Origin: Bacilli bacterium
GTDB taxonomy: Bacteria > Bacillota_I > Bacilli_A > RF39 > UBA660
Assembly (NCBI GenBank): GCA_022009835.1
Contig: CP091726.1
Location: 1 to 64,000, forward strand
Direction: 5' to 3'
DNA length: 64,000 bases
A program made the translations under genes and the position numbers. Below the pieces are notes generated by a model. That model was not told where the DNA came from, did no database searches, and saw nothing but the letters and a program-made list of their open reading frames with translations. The first letter of the stretch is position 1; each line of letters starts with the position of its first letter. Of the stretch, positions 1 to 8,578 are shown one piece after another.

Positions 1-195
1 AGAATTAATAATTTCATCTTCACTTAATGTTTCATTAGTTTTTTTCTATAATTTGTGTTTTTTTCATTTTTTTAGATACATTATTTTTCCTTTATCCCTT
101 GTTTTTAAAAAAATAAACAATGTTGTACCACCTACTACTATAAGTACAATTAATATTACAATAGACACAAGAGGTATTATTTTCTTTCTTTTCAT
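1..195 (-). CDS. membrane-anchored small protein, 3' end outside window
   Basis: Start ATG at 195 follows a strong AGGAGG site. Residues 1-5 are basic (MKRKK) and are followed by about 25 hydrophobic residues (IIPLVSIVILIVLIVVVGG), a signal anchor or single membrane helix, then a Lys-rich tail. One T-run shift interrupts the frame after the helix, and the gene runs off the left edge. Family not recognised; a membrane or surface protein is all that can be inferred. Confidence 0.5.
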
Positions 196-253
196 AAGAA
201 ATCCCTCCTTTTGTTAAAATAATTTTAACACGGATTTCAAAAAAAGTCAGCAC

Positions 254-511
254 CTAAGACATATTTTGCAAATTAATAATTGGCACTTCTTGTAAAGGTG
301 TTGCATAAATACCAAGTTTTTGTTGAGTTTCACAGATTCTATTATAAAGTAAATTAATATATGTAACTAAACTTTGGTATCTTTGAACTGAAATATCTAA
401 ATCAGCTAGTAGTCTAAAATATTCTGATGTACTAGATAATCCAAGTTCTGTAGATCTTCTCACTACACTGTCTTTCGTATCATGCGATAATGATATTTTA
501 ATTTGTTCCAT
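254..511 (-). CDS. small ribbon-helix-helix-like protein
   Basis: Intact 85-codon gene. The first half (MEQIKISLSHDTKDSV, then STELGLSSTSEYFRLLADLD) has the pattern of a short beta strand followed by two helices seen in Arc/MetJ-type DNA-binding proteins, including plasmid mobilisation accessory and antitoxin proteins. The second half is a single predicted helix. It sits among small accessory genes. The specific family is not certain; a DNA-binding accessory role is inferred from the pattern only. Confidence 0.5.
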   Translation of the reverse strand: MEQIKISLSHDTKDSVVRRSTELGLSSTSEYFRLLADLDISVQRYQSLVTYINLLYNRICETQQKLGIYATPLQEVPIINLQNMS

Positions 512-573
512 TTGATCACCTCACTTTCTTGATCTTATTTAAGTTTTTTTTACGAGATCACTTTAAACTCAAT

Positions 574-601
574 AAAAAAAGTATAGTCATTTCACTATAC
601 T
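574..601 (-). terminator. intrinsic terminator
   Basis: An 8-bp stem AGTATAGT/ACTATACT with a 6-nt loop is followed on the minus strand by seven T. It lies just after the stop of the minus-strand gene at 606-1095. Confidence 0.75.
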
Positions 602-605
602 GATT

Positions 606-1095
606 TTAAATTTCTTTTGTGTATCCCATAGCACCAGCCATCTTCACAACACAACTATCTTTAATTTGATAAAATGAAGTTCTTGTAGCACCGGTTTGTC
701 TCATAAACTCTGCTTGTGATTCCTTATAATACAAACATATTAAGAAATATTTAAATTCTAGTTTACTTAAAAAAACTTTAGTGAAGAGGTTATTTCACTA
801 TACAATTCCCTAATTTGTTCTTCTTGTGTAATTTTTCTTTGTTACATAATCTCCTACTTTATCAACTTTTCTCGGAACAAAACATTCATACCTAACTTCA
901 TAATTACAAGTTATCGTTGGTTTTTTTAATGTTTGGAAAAATTAAGTTGAGCTTTAATAAACTTATCAATTTCCTTTGTAACTTTTTCATAGCAATATTC
1001 AGTATCATATTTTTAGTAAATCATTTTTTTGATAATAAAGGATTATCAATATAAATATCATCAATCTTAAACTCTAAAACTATTGGTTCAACCAT
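606..1095 (-). CDS. hypothetical protein with C-terminal HTH-like segment
   Basis: Start ATG 1095 (MVEPIVLEFKIDDIYIDNP). The frame is broken at several A or T runs (near 1035, 1025, 950, 920, 840 and 785). Shortening each run gives one continuous protein of about 160 residues ending GAMGYTKEI at a TAA directly before a terminator. The last 60 residues (ESQAEFMRQTGATRTSFYQI) look like a sigma-like or phage-type helix-turn-helix. Family not recognised; a gene of a mobile element is likely. Confidence 0.45.
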
Positions 1096-1119
1096 AGCTA
1101 ACCCCCTATAAATCCTAAA

Positions 1120-1269
1120 TTAAGAAAAAAGAGGGAAATTAGCCCTAAGGCATTTCTCTCTTTCAATAAAAATATTCACTAAATAAGACACTAAAAAATC
1201 ACAACTTGTTTTTACTTGCGTTAGAATAAAATAATTGTTTGATCCCTTTCTTGATAATAATCTTTTCAT
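1120..1269 (-). CDS. short peptide ORF, possibly ending early
   Basis: ATG at 1269 is preceded by GGTGGTGAAACAA, a strong ribosome site nearly identical to that of the peptide gene at 8421-8544. The ORF starts MKRLLSRKGSNNYF and as read runs 49 codons through a terminator hairpin. If the T6 run near codon 25 is really T5 it stops as a 25-residue basic peptide ending TSCDF, before the hairpin, which is the tidier reading. No family recognised. Confidence 0.35.
   Translation of the reverse strand: MKRLLSRKGSNNYFILTQVKTSCDFLVSYLVNIFIEREKCLRANFPLFS
1125..1163 (-). terminator. intrinsic terminator
   Basis: A long imperfect stem AAAGAGgGAAAT/ATTTCTCTCTTT with a short GC-rich loop is followed by six T on the minus strand, ending the short peptide transcript from 1269. 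Confidence 0.65.
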
Positions 1270-1549
1270 TTGTTTCACCACCTAAACTTATTTCCTAATA
1301 ATAAGCCGCTTTAGAAACCTCTTCGCTTTTTTAATTAGGGGATTTACTCTACTACTTTTATTAGGATTTGTCAAGCATTTTTTATCATTTTTTTGTAATT
1401 GCACCAAAAAAAGCCCTAAAAGCACATTTTTAGAGCATAAACAATGTTAAATTAATAAAAAAACTTAAAAGAAAGTAATATCTCTTAGGACATACTTTTT
1501 TCAAGTTTACTCTATTATACTACTTGACGTGTAGAAAGCAAGTCTTTTT

Positions 1550-1582
1550 CGTGTCAAATTCATGTCATTTCATGTCAAATTT
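1550..1582. repeat. three 10-bp iteron-like direct repeats
   Basis: Three copies of (C/G)(A/G)TGTCAnnTT sit head to tail at exactly 10-bp spacing, one helical turn, just downstream of the minus-strand gene at 1604-2021. On the minus strand each contains TGACA. They could be an operator or replication iterons; function is not shown. Confidence 0.4.
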
Positions 1583-1603
1583 GGTTTTTTTCGTGTTATT
1601 TCG

Positions 1604-2021
1604 TTATTTTGTCAATTCTACTATACTATTAAGCAGATCTTTCGCATTATCAGAACTAAAAATTATTTCATGTAGTTTATTATATTCAATCGTTGCATTA
1701 TCTAATGATTTGTTAGTAGAATAAAGCAAATCATAAAATGTATAAAAGTTTCTTTTCTTTATCATCATATATTTCTAAAATCAAAGATGTATCATAATGT
1801 TGTTCCATTATATCGTTAGGAGTATTAACCACATCTTCTATTGCTTTTGGATAAGCTAAATTAAACATTACTATATTTAATCTAACATTATCTACTGTTC
1901 TACTTTCTCTTTCTAATATTCTATCATTTTTATTTTCAACTGTTGGAATTATGCCATTAGAAGATTCAACTTCATATTTTAAATTATTGTTAGACAAAAA
2001 AAGATTTAGATAAAAATTCAT
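1604..2021 (-). CDS. hypothetical protein
   Basis: ATG 2021 follows AGAAAGGAAGTTTTAT. The first 96 residues (MNFYLNLFLSNNNLKYEVES...) read openly. After one homopolymer shift near 1733 the frame continues as YSTNKSLDNATIEYNKLHEI to VELTK and a TAA at 1604, giving about 138 residues. Acidic and soluble, with no recognised motif. It resembles uncharacterised genes of conjugative elements only in size and context. Confidence 0.45.
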
Positions 2022-2233
2022 ATAAAACTTCCTTTCTCGATTGGTCTATTATTATACACCTATTTTTTTAATTTTAAACAATATTTTTTTGAGTAAAAAA
2101 AATATGATAATATTTCACGAAAACATCATACAAGTTAACAAAATAACATTTCAAGCTTATTTTTATACATTTTACGTAAATTTTGCGACTTTTCTATATA
2201 TAAATGTTATAATATATAGTCAGGAGGAAAAAT

Positions 2234-3006
2234 ATGCAAAAATTCACAAATGTAATTATGGAATTTGTGAATAAAATGGGGTATTTAAGCAGTAAAGATA
2301 TTGAAGGTATTATTTTTTTACGGTAGCAATCAAACTGGATTTGGTAATCAATTTTTCTGATATTGATTTGCAAATTATATTTAATAATAACTTAGAAGAA
2401 GAAATAAGGGGCTCAGCACTTATAGATGGTATTAGAATTGAATACTTTGAAAAAAGATTAGAAAGTATGTATTCAAAGACATTGAACGAATTTAAAAATC
2501 AAGGAAATGCTGTAGTATCTATGATAGTGTATGGTGATATTATTTTAGATAAAAATGGTAAAATTAAAACATTGCAAGATTATATTAAAGCTATACATTC
2601 TTTGCCTATGCCATGTCTATCTGAAGAAGAAGCCAAAGAACAGCTAGCAATAATTAATAATTTCTTTGATGATTTAAAAAATCTAATAGAGCAAAATGAC
2701 ATTTACGCAAACCATGCATATCACTTAGCTTTAGAAAGAATTAAGGACTTTTACTTTTCTTATTATGGACTACCAGGAGTATCAAGAACAAAAGCACTTA
2801 AAACTATGTTAAATGATGATTATAGACATGCAATAAAAAAAGAAAACCCACCAGCAGAATTTATTGAATTATATTTAAGTTGCTTGGATGAAAATCAAAC
2901 TCTTCCAAATAAGTTGATTTCATTAGAAAGATTATATAATTATTCAACTAGAGAAATAGACTTTGATAAATACAATCATAGAATTGTTCTTTCAAAAAAA
3001 AGATAA
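2234..3006 (+). CDS. nucleotidyltransferase-domain protein
   Basis: ATG 2234 is preceded by AGGAGG. Correcting a T7 run near 2315 and a T5 run near 2350 by one base each joins the start to the main frame. This gives YGSNQTGFGNQFSDIDLQII, the GS...SDIDL signature of the Pol-beta/MNT nucleotidyltransferase fold with both metal-binding Asp residues. The rest (about 220 residues) contains a helical region like the C-terminal part of aminoglycoside adenylyltransferase-type or antitoxin-type enzymes. The acceptor is unknown. A terminator follows immediately. Confidence 0.75.
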
Positions 3007-3011
3007 AATTA

Positions 3012-3041
3012 GATTAATGCTAAATAAGCATTAATCTTTTT
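3012..3041 (+). terminator. intrinsic terminator
   Basis: A perfect 10-bp stem GATTAATGCT/AGCATTAATC with a 5-nt loop and five T, six bases after the nucleotidyltransferase stop codon. Confidence 0.85.
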
Positions 3042-3046
3042 ATATG

Positions 3047-3196
3047 TCAAAATTCCTTATTTTTATTTATCTTATATATTGTAATAAGTGCTACTATTCC
3101 CTCGATTATCGCATATATAACATAAATAATCACAAGCACAGCTAATATCACAAAAAGTATAACCTTAAATCTTTCATTTACATCATTCATATTCAT
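3047..3196 (-). CDS. 49-residue single-helix membrane protein
   Basis: An open 49-codon frame starts MNMNDVNERFKVI, is followed by about 28 hydrophobic residues (FVILAVLVIIYVIYAIIEGI) and ends in a Lys/Asn-rich tail. It has no frameshift. The ribosome site is weak. It is one of three small membrane proteins in a row; no family recognised. Confidence 0.4.
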   Translation of the reverse strand: MNMNDVNERFKVILFVILAVLVIIYVIYAIIEGIVALITIYKINKNKEF

Positions 3197-3291
3197 AATC
3201 AAATACCATATATTATTTATCAACAAGTTTCATGCCAAGTTTTTTTCTCTTTTTATCTCTTATTTTTTTCTTCTATCTTATCTTTTTTTCT

Positions 3292-3468
3292 TTATTCATC
3301 TTTGAAAGTGCATCCAAATTTTTCTTCAGTTTGCTCATGCATCATTCTTATAATTTTATCATAATCATAGCCATCATCATTTTTTCTAAAACAAAATATC
3401 AATAAACATATGCCACCTAAAGCAGCTATAAAAAAGAATAAAATTGGAATTATTAATTCTTCTTCCAT
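3292..3468 (-). CDS. 58-residue single-helix membrane protein
   Basis: ATG 3468 follows AAGGAGGATGTTTGT, an excellent ribosome site. The sequence starts MEEELIIPILFFFIAALGG, one membrane helix near the N-terminus, then a charged cytoplasmic tail with HEQTEEKFG. The frame is intact. The start overlaps the end of the gene at 3453-3743. Function unknown. Confidence 0.55.
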   Translation of the reverse strand: MEEELIIPILFFFIAALGGICLLIFCFRKNDDGYDYDKIIRMMHEQTEEKFGCTFKDE

Positions 3469-3743
3469 ACAAACATCCTCCTTAATAATACCAAAACGCT
3501 TAACAAAAATAATTGCATTTTCTTTTTAAACAACACTATTCTCATTTTTTTAACCATATCTATATATAGAAAATAATCCATTTCATAACGAAGTGTATAT
3601 TTAAAAAAATTCTCTTTTTTTGCCACTTTTTTTCTTTCATCAATAATTATATAAACACCATATATTATTGACAATATTACCTGTATAATTAACAAAATTA
3701 CATAAAATCTTACATCATCATTTCCTCTCACACTAACCACCAT
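3453..3743 (-). CDS. small membrane protein
   Basis: A 96-codon frame starting MVVSVRGNDDVRFYV with a helix of about 22 residues (ILLIIQVILSIIYGVYIII) and a basic tail. Its 3' end overlaps the start of the next small membrane gene, so the two may be co-translated. The last 20 residues may be out of frame at a T6 run. No family recognised. Confidence 0.4.
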   Translation of the reverse strand: MVVSVRGNDDVRFYVILLIIQVILSIIYGVYIIIDERKKVAKKENFFKYTLRYEMDYFLYIDMVKKMRIVLFKKKMQLFLLSVLVLLRRMFVWKKN

Positions 3744-3804
3744 ACTCTTAAAAAAAATTATATCACATTTTTTTATTTAATAGTTTACTTTTTCTATTAT
3801 TTTT

Positions 3805-4051
3805 TTATGTTCTTTTTTTAAACTTGTTATTATCGGAATCAAACTCCCCAAGATATGAGGTAAATTGATCTCCTACATTTGTTTTATCTTCGATAACATA
3901 GTTTCCTTCATTGTCATAAATATAAAAATATCTCTTTATTAAATTCATTTAGAGAAACTTTTTTTAAATATAATTCCATGTTTTTTAAATAAGATAATAA
4001 ATCATAGTAGCTTATTAAATCATTAGTCTTGTCATCAATTTTATTTTTCAT
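3805..4051 (-). CDS. hypothetical small protein
   Basis: The start MKNKIDDKTNDLISYYD (any of three successive ATG) overlaps the end of the upstream gene. After a T-run correction near 3935 the frame continues as YDNEGNYVIEDKTNVGDQF to FKKRT and TAA, about 80 residues. Polar and acidic. Not recognised. Confidence 0.4.
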
Positions 4052-4402
4052 CATCATTTCTTCCTGCAATAGTATCTTTCATTCTTTCTATAAGTGTGAT
4101 TTCTTCCCCAACATTTTCATATAATCTATATATTCTTTTTATCTATTTCTTCTAATTCTTTCTCTACTTTTTTTCTTTGAAATTTAAAAAGTACAGTTAC
4201 TTAAAATCATTTCTTTTTGCATTTCAAGTATCTTAATTTCACTTTCAAATATTTTAATCATATTATGAGAATCTTCAATTTGATACCACAAACATAAATC
4301 AATAACTTTTTCCGCAAGACTTTCTTCTTTTGATTCATCATCTAACACCTTTATCATCTCTTTTGACTCATCATTTAATTCTTTTACCATCTCTTTTTTC
4401 AT
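4041..4402 (-). CDS. coiled-coil small protein
   Basis: ATG 4402 follows AGGAACGTTTATT. About 120 residues after correcting two T-run shifts. The N-terminal half repeats a short ELNDESKEMIKVLDDESKEE pattern typical of a coiled coil, and the C-terminal part ends RMKDTIAGRNDDEK. It overlaps the start of the next gene by a few bases. No known family. Confidence 0.4.
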
Positions 4403-4526
4403 AATAAACGTTCCTTTCATAATACTTCTACATAATATTATATCACATTTTGTGCATATTTAGAGAAGAAAAAAACAAATAATACAAAAATAAAATGTAA
4501 AAAAATTATTGTATGGGTGATGTATT

Positions 4527-4762
4527 ATGAATGAAAAATAGACTAGAAATTTTTAAAGGATGAAATGGATTTAAAATCAAAAGAGATTGCAAAATTACTT
4601 AATGTTTCTGAATCAACTTATTCCGAATGGGAGCATAATAAAATTCCCATTCCAACAAAAAGAATGATAGAGTTAGCTGATTTTTACAAAGTTAATATAG
4701 ATTACATACTTAAACTAACAAATAAAAAGATTAAAAAAATAACAAAAAAACAACAAACTTAA
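4527..4762 (+). CDS. XRE/Cro-type regulator, copy 1 of a tandem array
   Basis: The start ATG 4527 follows GGGTGA. One A and one T removed from short runs give MNENRLEILKDEMDLKSKEI and on. The helix-turn-helix is AKLLNVSESTYSEWEHNKIP, the XRE/Cro signature with the WE(x)N(x)KIP turn, followed by the usual helical tail FYKVNIDYILKLT. It is a complete DNA-binding domain with no effector domain. Three paralogues follow directly, each about 70 codons. Confidence 0.75.
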
Positions 4763-4768
4763 ATTTAA

Positions 4769-4992
4769 AAAGAAATTGGTCAAAGACTATTAATGATACG
4801 AAAAGAACTAAATTATTCACTACGTGAACTTGGAAGTATATTAAATTGCTCATTCTCTGCTTTAGCAAGTTATGAAAGAGGAGAAAAAAATTAATAACAT
4901 CTGAAATATTAATTAATCTATCTAAAATTAGTAACCACTCTATTGATTGGATACTTGGAAGAACAATGAAAGATATATTAGTCGAAGATTAA
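4769..4992 (+). CDS. XRE/Cro-type regulator, copy 2 of a tandem array
   Basis: Reads KEIGQRLLMIRKELNYSLRE, then LGSILNCSFSALASYERGEK, an XRE helix-turn-helix with the ERGE turn, then LINLSKISNHSIDWILGRT. An A7 run near 4882 breaks the frame and must be A5 or A8. The start codon is unclear because copy 1 ends in the same frame seven bases earlier. The stop overlaps the start region of copy 3. Confidence 0.65.
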
Positions 4993-4994
4993 AA

Positions 4995-5213
4995 ATGAAA
5001 TTTATAAAATTAAGAGAAATAAGAAAACTCAATAGCTTGAAGCAAGAAGATGTTGCGAATATACTAAATGTGGAAAGATCCACTTATACGGGATGGGAAA
5101 ATGGAAAAAATACCATTCCATTAAAACAGCTAATCAAAATATGTAATTATTATAAATGTTCTATTGACTATATAACTGGTTTAACAAAAAGGAAAATGAT
5201 TATTACTGTTTAA
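4995..5213 (+). CDS. XRE/Cro-type regulator, copy 3 of a tandem array
   Basis: Intact 72-codon gene whose ATG is two bases after the copy 2 stop, so translational coupling is likely. It reads MKFIKLREIRKLNSLKQEDV, then the HTH ANILNVERSTYTGWENGKNT with the WENGK turn and the tail YYKCSIDYITGLTK. It is closest in form to phage Cro and C1-like repressors. Confidence 0.8.
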   Translation: MKFIKLREIRKLNSLKQEDVANILNVERSTYTGWENGKNTIPLKQLIKICNYYKCSIDYITGLTKRKMIITV

Positions 5214-5236
5214 CAAAAAGAAAATATTAATAATAT

Positions 5237-5431
5237 TGGAAAAAAAATTTAAAAAAATTAAGAGTAGAAAAATAACTTAAAACAAAAAAAGATATTTATT
5301 GTTTTTTTAAAAAAATATCTTCATCAAGTTATTCTTCTTATGAAACTAATAAAATATTAATTCCAACTGAAATAATATATAAAATAGCAAAAAAATTCAA
5401 ACATTCTATTGATAAATTAATAATTGAATAA
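5237..5431 (+). CDS. XRE/Cro-type regulator, copy 4 of a tandem array
   Basis: With A-run corrections the frame reads KKFKKLRVEKNLKQKDIYCF, then LKISSSSYSSYETNKILIPT and KFKHSIDKLIIE, matching the other three copies along their length. Start probably TTG 5237; no clear ribosome site. A bidirectional terminator overlaps its end. Confidence 0.55.
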
Positions 5432-5468
5432 AAAAAGCTTTTTCAACAACTTGAAAGCTTTTTTTATT
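5430..5468. terminator. bidirectional terminator
   Basis: AAAAAGCTTT pairs with AAAGCTTTTTTT around a 10-nt loop. It can end both the + strand XRE array and the minus-strand peptidase gene. Confidence 0.7.
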
Positions 5469-5509
5469 TAAAAATAAATATCTCTTCTCTTAAGTAGTCT
5501 TTTTTTACA

Positions 5510-6316
5510 TTATCTTTTTACACCAGTATTATATAAAGAACTTGGATTTAATAATTCAGATAAATTTGAATAATCATCATTTAAACTCATATCTTCCATT
5601 ATATATTCTTTATCTTTCCAAAAACTTCTTATGGCAAATGGTTCTATTTTATATCTATCCATTGATGATGACGAACTTAAAAGCCTATATTTATCATCAA
5701 CAATTTCTAATGCACTACAATTAGATAAAGAAAGTGCCACCAAATTTTCATCTAATATTAAATTTTCAACATTTTCAAAATGACCATTTATTTCATCACA
5801 ATGTGGTGCAAATACCATATTTTTAAAGCCAAAACAATCTTGTTTAATAAGCTTACCCCTATTATTAGGATTAACAGAATTACCATACTTAAACCAACAC
5901 ATACCTCCAGCTGAAATTCCACTCATTACCTTTCCTTGATTGTATGCCAGTAACAATTTATCAGTTATCCCATAATTACGACATAAATTTACTAAGGTAA
6001 ATGTATTTCCACCGCCTATATAAACAGCATCACACCAATCAAATATATCATTTATTTTTTGACTATTATGTAAATCAGATAATTCTAAACACTTACATAG
6101 ACATCCATATCTTTTAGAAAACACATTAGAAAAGTAATAAAAATATTTCTTTATGTTTTCAGGATCAGCAAGTCCCAAAAATAGAATTTTCGGCCTTCTA
6201 GCATCAGACAAATTTATTATTTCTTCATCAAAAAATTGTGTTTCATATGGCATTAAAAATCCATTTTCTTCTTCCCCAATGTTGCCACCACCACAAGCGA
6301 TTATTTTTTTAGACAT
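5510..6316 (-). CDS. dipeptidase E-like serine peptidase (family S51)
   Basis: An unbroken 268-residue protein, near the usual length for the type 1 glutamine amidotransferase-like S51 family. The N-terminus has KKIIACGGGNIGE and the middle has the CDAVYIGGGNTFTLVN motif. The nucleophile Ser lies in VMSGISAGGMCWF, the G-x-S-A-G-x elbow of peptidase E. A later FAPHCDE segment carries the expected His. Known members cut Asp-X dipeptides or process acyl-peptide substrates in the cytosol. It is divergent from and next to the YcaO gene, so a role in trimming that cluster's peptide is possible but not shown. Confidence 0.88.
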   Translation of the reverse strand: MSKKIIACGGGNIGEEENGFLMPYETQFFDEEIINLSDARRPKILFLGLADPENIKKYFYYFSNVFSKRYGCLCKCLELSDLHNSQKINDIFDWCDAVYIGGGNTFTLVNLCRNYGITDKLLLAYNQGKVMSGISAGGMCWFKYGNSVNPNNRGKLIKQDCFGFKNMVFAPHCDEINGHFENVENLILDENLVALSLSNCSALEIVDDKYRLLSSSSSMDRYKIEPFAIRSFWKDKEYIMEDMSLNDDYSNLSELLNPSSLYNTGVKR

Positions 6317-6397
6317 AAAATCCCCTCATTTGACTATATATATTAACATATTTCCAAAAAAAACTTCAACTATTATGCACAAATTTCATCTAACAAA

Positions 6398-6427
6398 TTG
6401 TAAATTAAAAAGATTATATTGTATAAT
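6398..6427 (+). promoter_or_regulatory. sigma-A type promoter for the YcaO gene
   Basis: TTGTAA and TATAAT are separated by 18 bases, 42 bases before the YcaO start codon. The consensus -10 is exact. Confidence 0.6.
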
Positions 6428-6468
6428 ATATACAATTATTTTTTTACTTAAAAAGGAAGTGATATATA

Positions 6469-8394
6469 ATGAATGTTGGTATTATTACTACTTCAAAAAA
6501 TAGATTATTTAAATCTACCAAATAATACATACTTGATTTTTTTATATTAAAAAAATAAATTAAATTCTCAAAATATATCTCATATTATAAATTATTTAAT
6601 TCTCAGTGATTGTAAAACAATTATAATGGATAATAAAAATAAAAATCATTAATAGAAAAGGAAAAATTACAAAAAAACATAAATATAATATCAAAAGTAT
6701 CCGAAATTAATGCCCATTCTGATATTTTTAAAGATTATAACATATTATTATTCGACTAAAAATCATAATACAATTTCATATGAAAACTGTGCAAATTCAA
6801 GAAAGGATAGGCAACCTTCAGAAACAGTTAAAATAATAAAAAGATATTTTTAAAAAAACAAATAACTATCAAATTTCTGAAAAAGGATTAAAAAAAGAAG
6901 TTTACGTGGATCATATTCTATAAGATTAGAATTAAATAATGGTAAGGGTGCTAACGGAAAAGGAACAACATTAGAACTTGCAAAAGCTTCAGCATATGCC
7001 GAATTAATTGAAAGATTACAAAGCAATATGTTAAATAAAAAAAGAATTAAAACAAATATTATTGATAAAAAACATAATATATATGAAATTTTACTCAATA
7101 TGGCATCTAATGAATATAAAAAAAATTTTTTTGATTTAAACAAAAATATACTTCAATGTATCAGAAGCTACCAATATTAAAAACTAATTAAAAAAGAATT
7201 AATACCAATTAATGCAATTTGTTCATTCTGCCATACTAATGGATTAGCATCTGGTAATACTTTTGAAGAAGCAGTTAATCAAGCAATTTTTGAAATATTT
7301 GAGCGTCATTGCTATCAAAAATGTTTGGAAGAAAATATTTTAATAAGAAATATAGATATATCCTCATACCCACTTACAGAAAAAAATAAGAAAATGTTAG
7401 TTCTTCTAAAAAAGAAGGGATTTGAGTATTATATAAAAGATTGTTCTTTAGGAAAGTATCCTGTAATAGGATTTTTGTTATTTGATAAAAAACACAATAA
7501 ATATACATTTACAATGGGTTCGGATACATCATTTAATATTGCACTATCAAGATGCATAACAGAAATGATGCAGGGAGTAAATTTTAAGGAATTAAAACAA
7601 AAGATGGTTCCTAATTTAAAAGCAGAAGAGCTAATACAAAAGTATGGTGCATCATTTAGATCATATAATTGGTTAAGATGTTTTAATAACAACAATGGTT
7701 ATTTAACAAAAAATTTTTTTAATAACAGTTATATTAATATATCACAATTACATTTCAAAAGATTATCTAACTTCAAATAAGGAAGTATTAAATTATTTAA
7801 AAATTTTTTTTAATTAAGGAAAAATATATATGTAATTGATTATAACAATTTAGGATTTGATACTTATAGAGTTTATATTCCATATATGACAACTGTTGAT
7901 TGCTATGATATTGAAGATTTAAATGTTAATAAAAAAATTATGATAAGCTTAAATATACTTACACACATATACTAGAAGTTTCAAAAGAAAGAAATGCTTT
8001 ATTTTTATCAATATTTTTTTAAATAATAATAAATTATTAAAATATGATGAAATGATTAAACCATCTGATTTATTTCATACAAACGAGATAAGTGATTATT
8101 ATAAATTAGACTTTACTAGTTTATTAATGGTTTTTATGCATTTTATGTTCTAAAACCAAAGAACTTCAGCAACTATTACAATATAAAATAGAAAACTTTA
8201 AATTAAATCAGCAAAAAATACTAACCTATAAAATAACAGTTAATTGTATTACAAATAAGGAATACTATAATGTCAAAGATGAAAATATTACCAAATATAT
8301 TCAATATATTATTAATAATCCAAGGGAATATTTATCGAGTCTAAATCCTAAATTTGTTAATAATGATTCATTGGTATATAATAAAAAAGCCTAA
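6469..8394 (+). CDS. YcaO-family cyclodehydratase/thioamidation-type enzyme
   Basis: ATG 6469 follows AAAAGGAAGTGATATATA. The gene is broken at about a dozen T or A runs but reads through as about 620 residues. The YcaO ATP-binding signature is clear: SIRLELNNGKGANGKGTTLE, then AKASAYAELIERLQ, followed by HTNGLASGNTFEEAVNQAIF and EIFERHC. Later come YRVYIPYMTTVD and a tail ending PKFVNNDSLVYNKKA. These carry the nucleotide- and Mg-binding Glu residues of the family. YcaO enzymes activate a backbone amide of a precursor peptide with ATP to make azolines, thioamides or amidines. About 150 N-terminal residues precede the domain and may bind peptide. It converges on the precursor-like gene at 8421. 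Confidence 0.88.
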
Positions 8395-8405
8395 CGGCTT
8401 TTTTT
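8383..8405. terminator. terminator between convergent YcaO and peptide genes
   Basis: AAAAAAGCC/GGCTTTTTTT with a 4-nt loop. The YcaO stop codon forms part of the loop. It can serve both strands. Confidence 0.85.
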
Positions 8406-8420
8406 ATTATGCTGTTTTTA

Positions 8421-8544
8421 TTAGCAACAGTCAGAACAGTTACCATTTCCAGCCATAGACATAGATAATGTCTTATTTACATTATATAAATTAATTAAAA
8501 GATTACTATTTCTTTTTAAATAATTTCTTTATGAAATTTATCAT
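8421..8544 (-). CDS. candidate RiPP precursor peptide (hidden by one homopolymer base)
   Basis: ATG 8544 is preceded by AAAGGTGGTGAAACA, an excellent ribosome site. As printed the frame ends after 12 codons. Dropping one A from the A5 run at codons 9-11, the same correction needed in neighbouring genes, opens a 40-residue peptide. Its Lys-rich start is MINFIKKLFKRNSN, the middle LLINLYNVNKTLS is leader-like and the C-terminus is MAGNGNCSDCC. Three Cys, Ser and Gly/Asn at the end are typical substrates for YcaO or radical SAM enzymes. Even uncorrected, an in-frame ATG gives MSMAGNGNCSDCC. It is the last gene of the minus-strand radical SAM operon and abuts the YcaO gene. The product is unknown. 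Confidence 0.7.
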
Positions 8545-8578
8545 TGTTTCACCACCTTTCACTTCAATAATTTTTGTG

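Noticed and set aside
1524..1724. + strand 66-codon frame
   Set aside because: It is antisense to the real gene at 1604-2021 and has no ribosome site.
6153..6503. + strand 116-codon frame opposite peptidase E
   Set aside because: Shadow of the well-supported peptidase gene.
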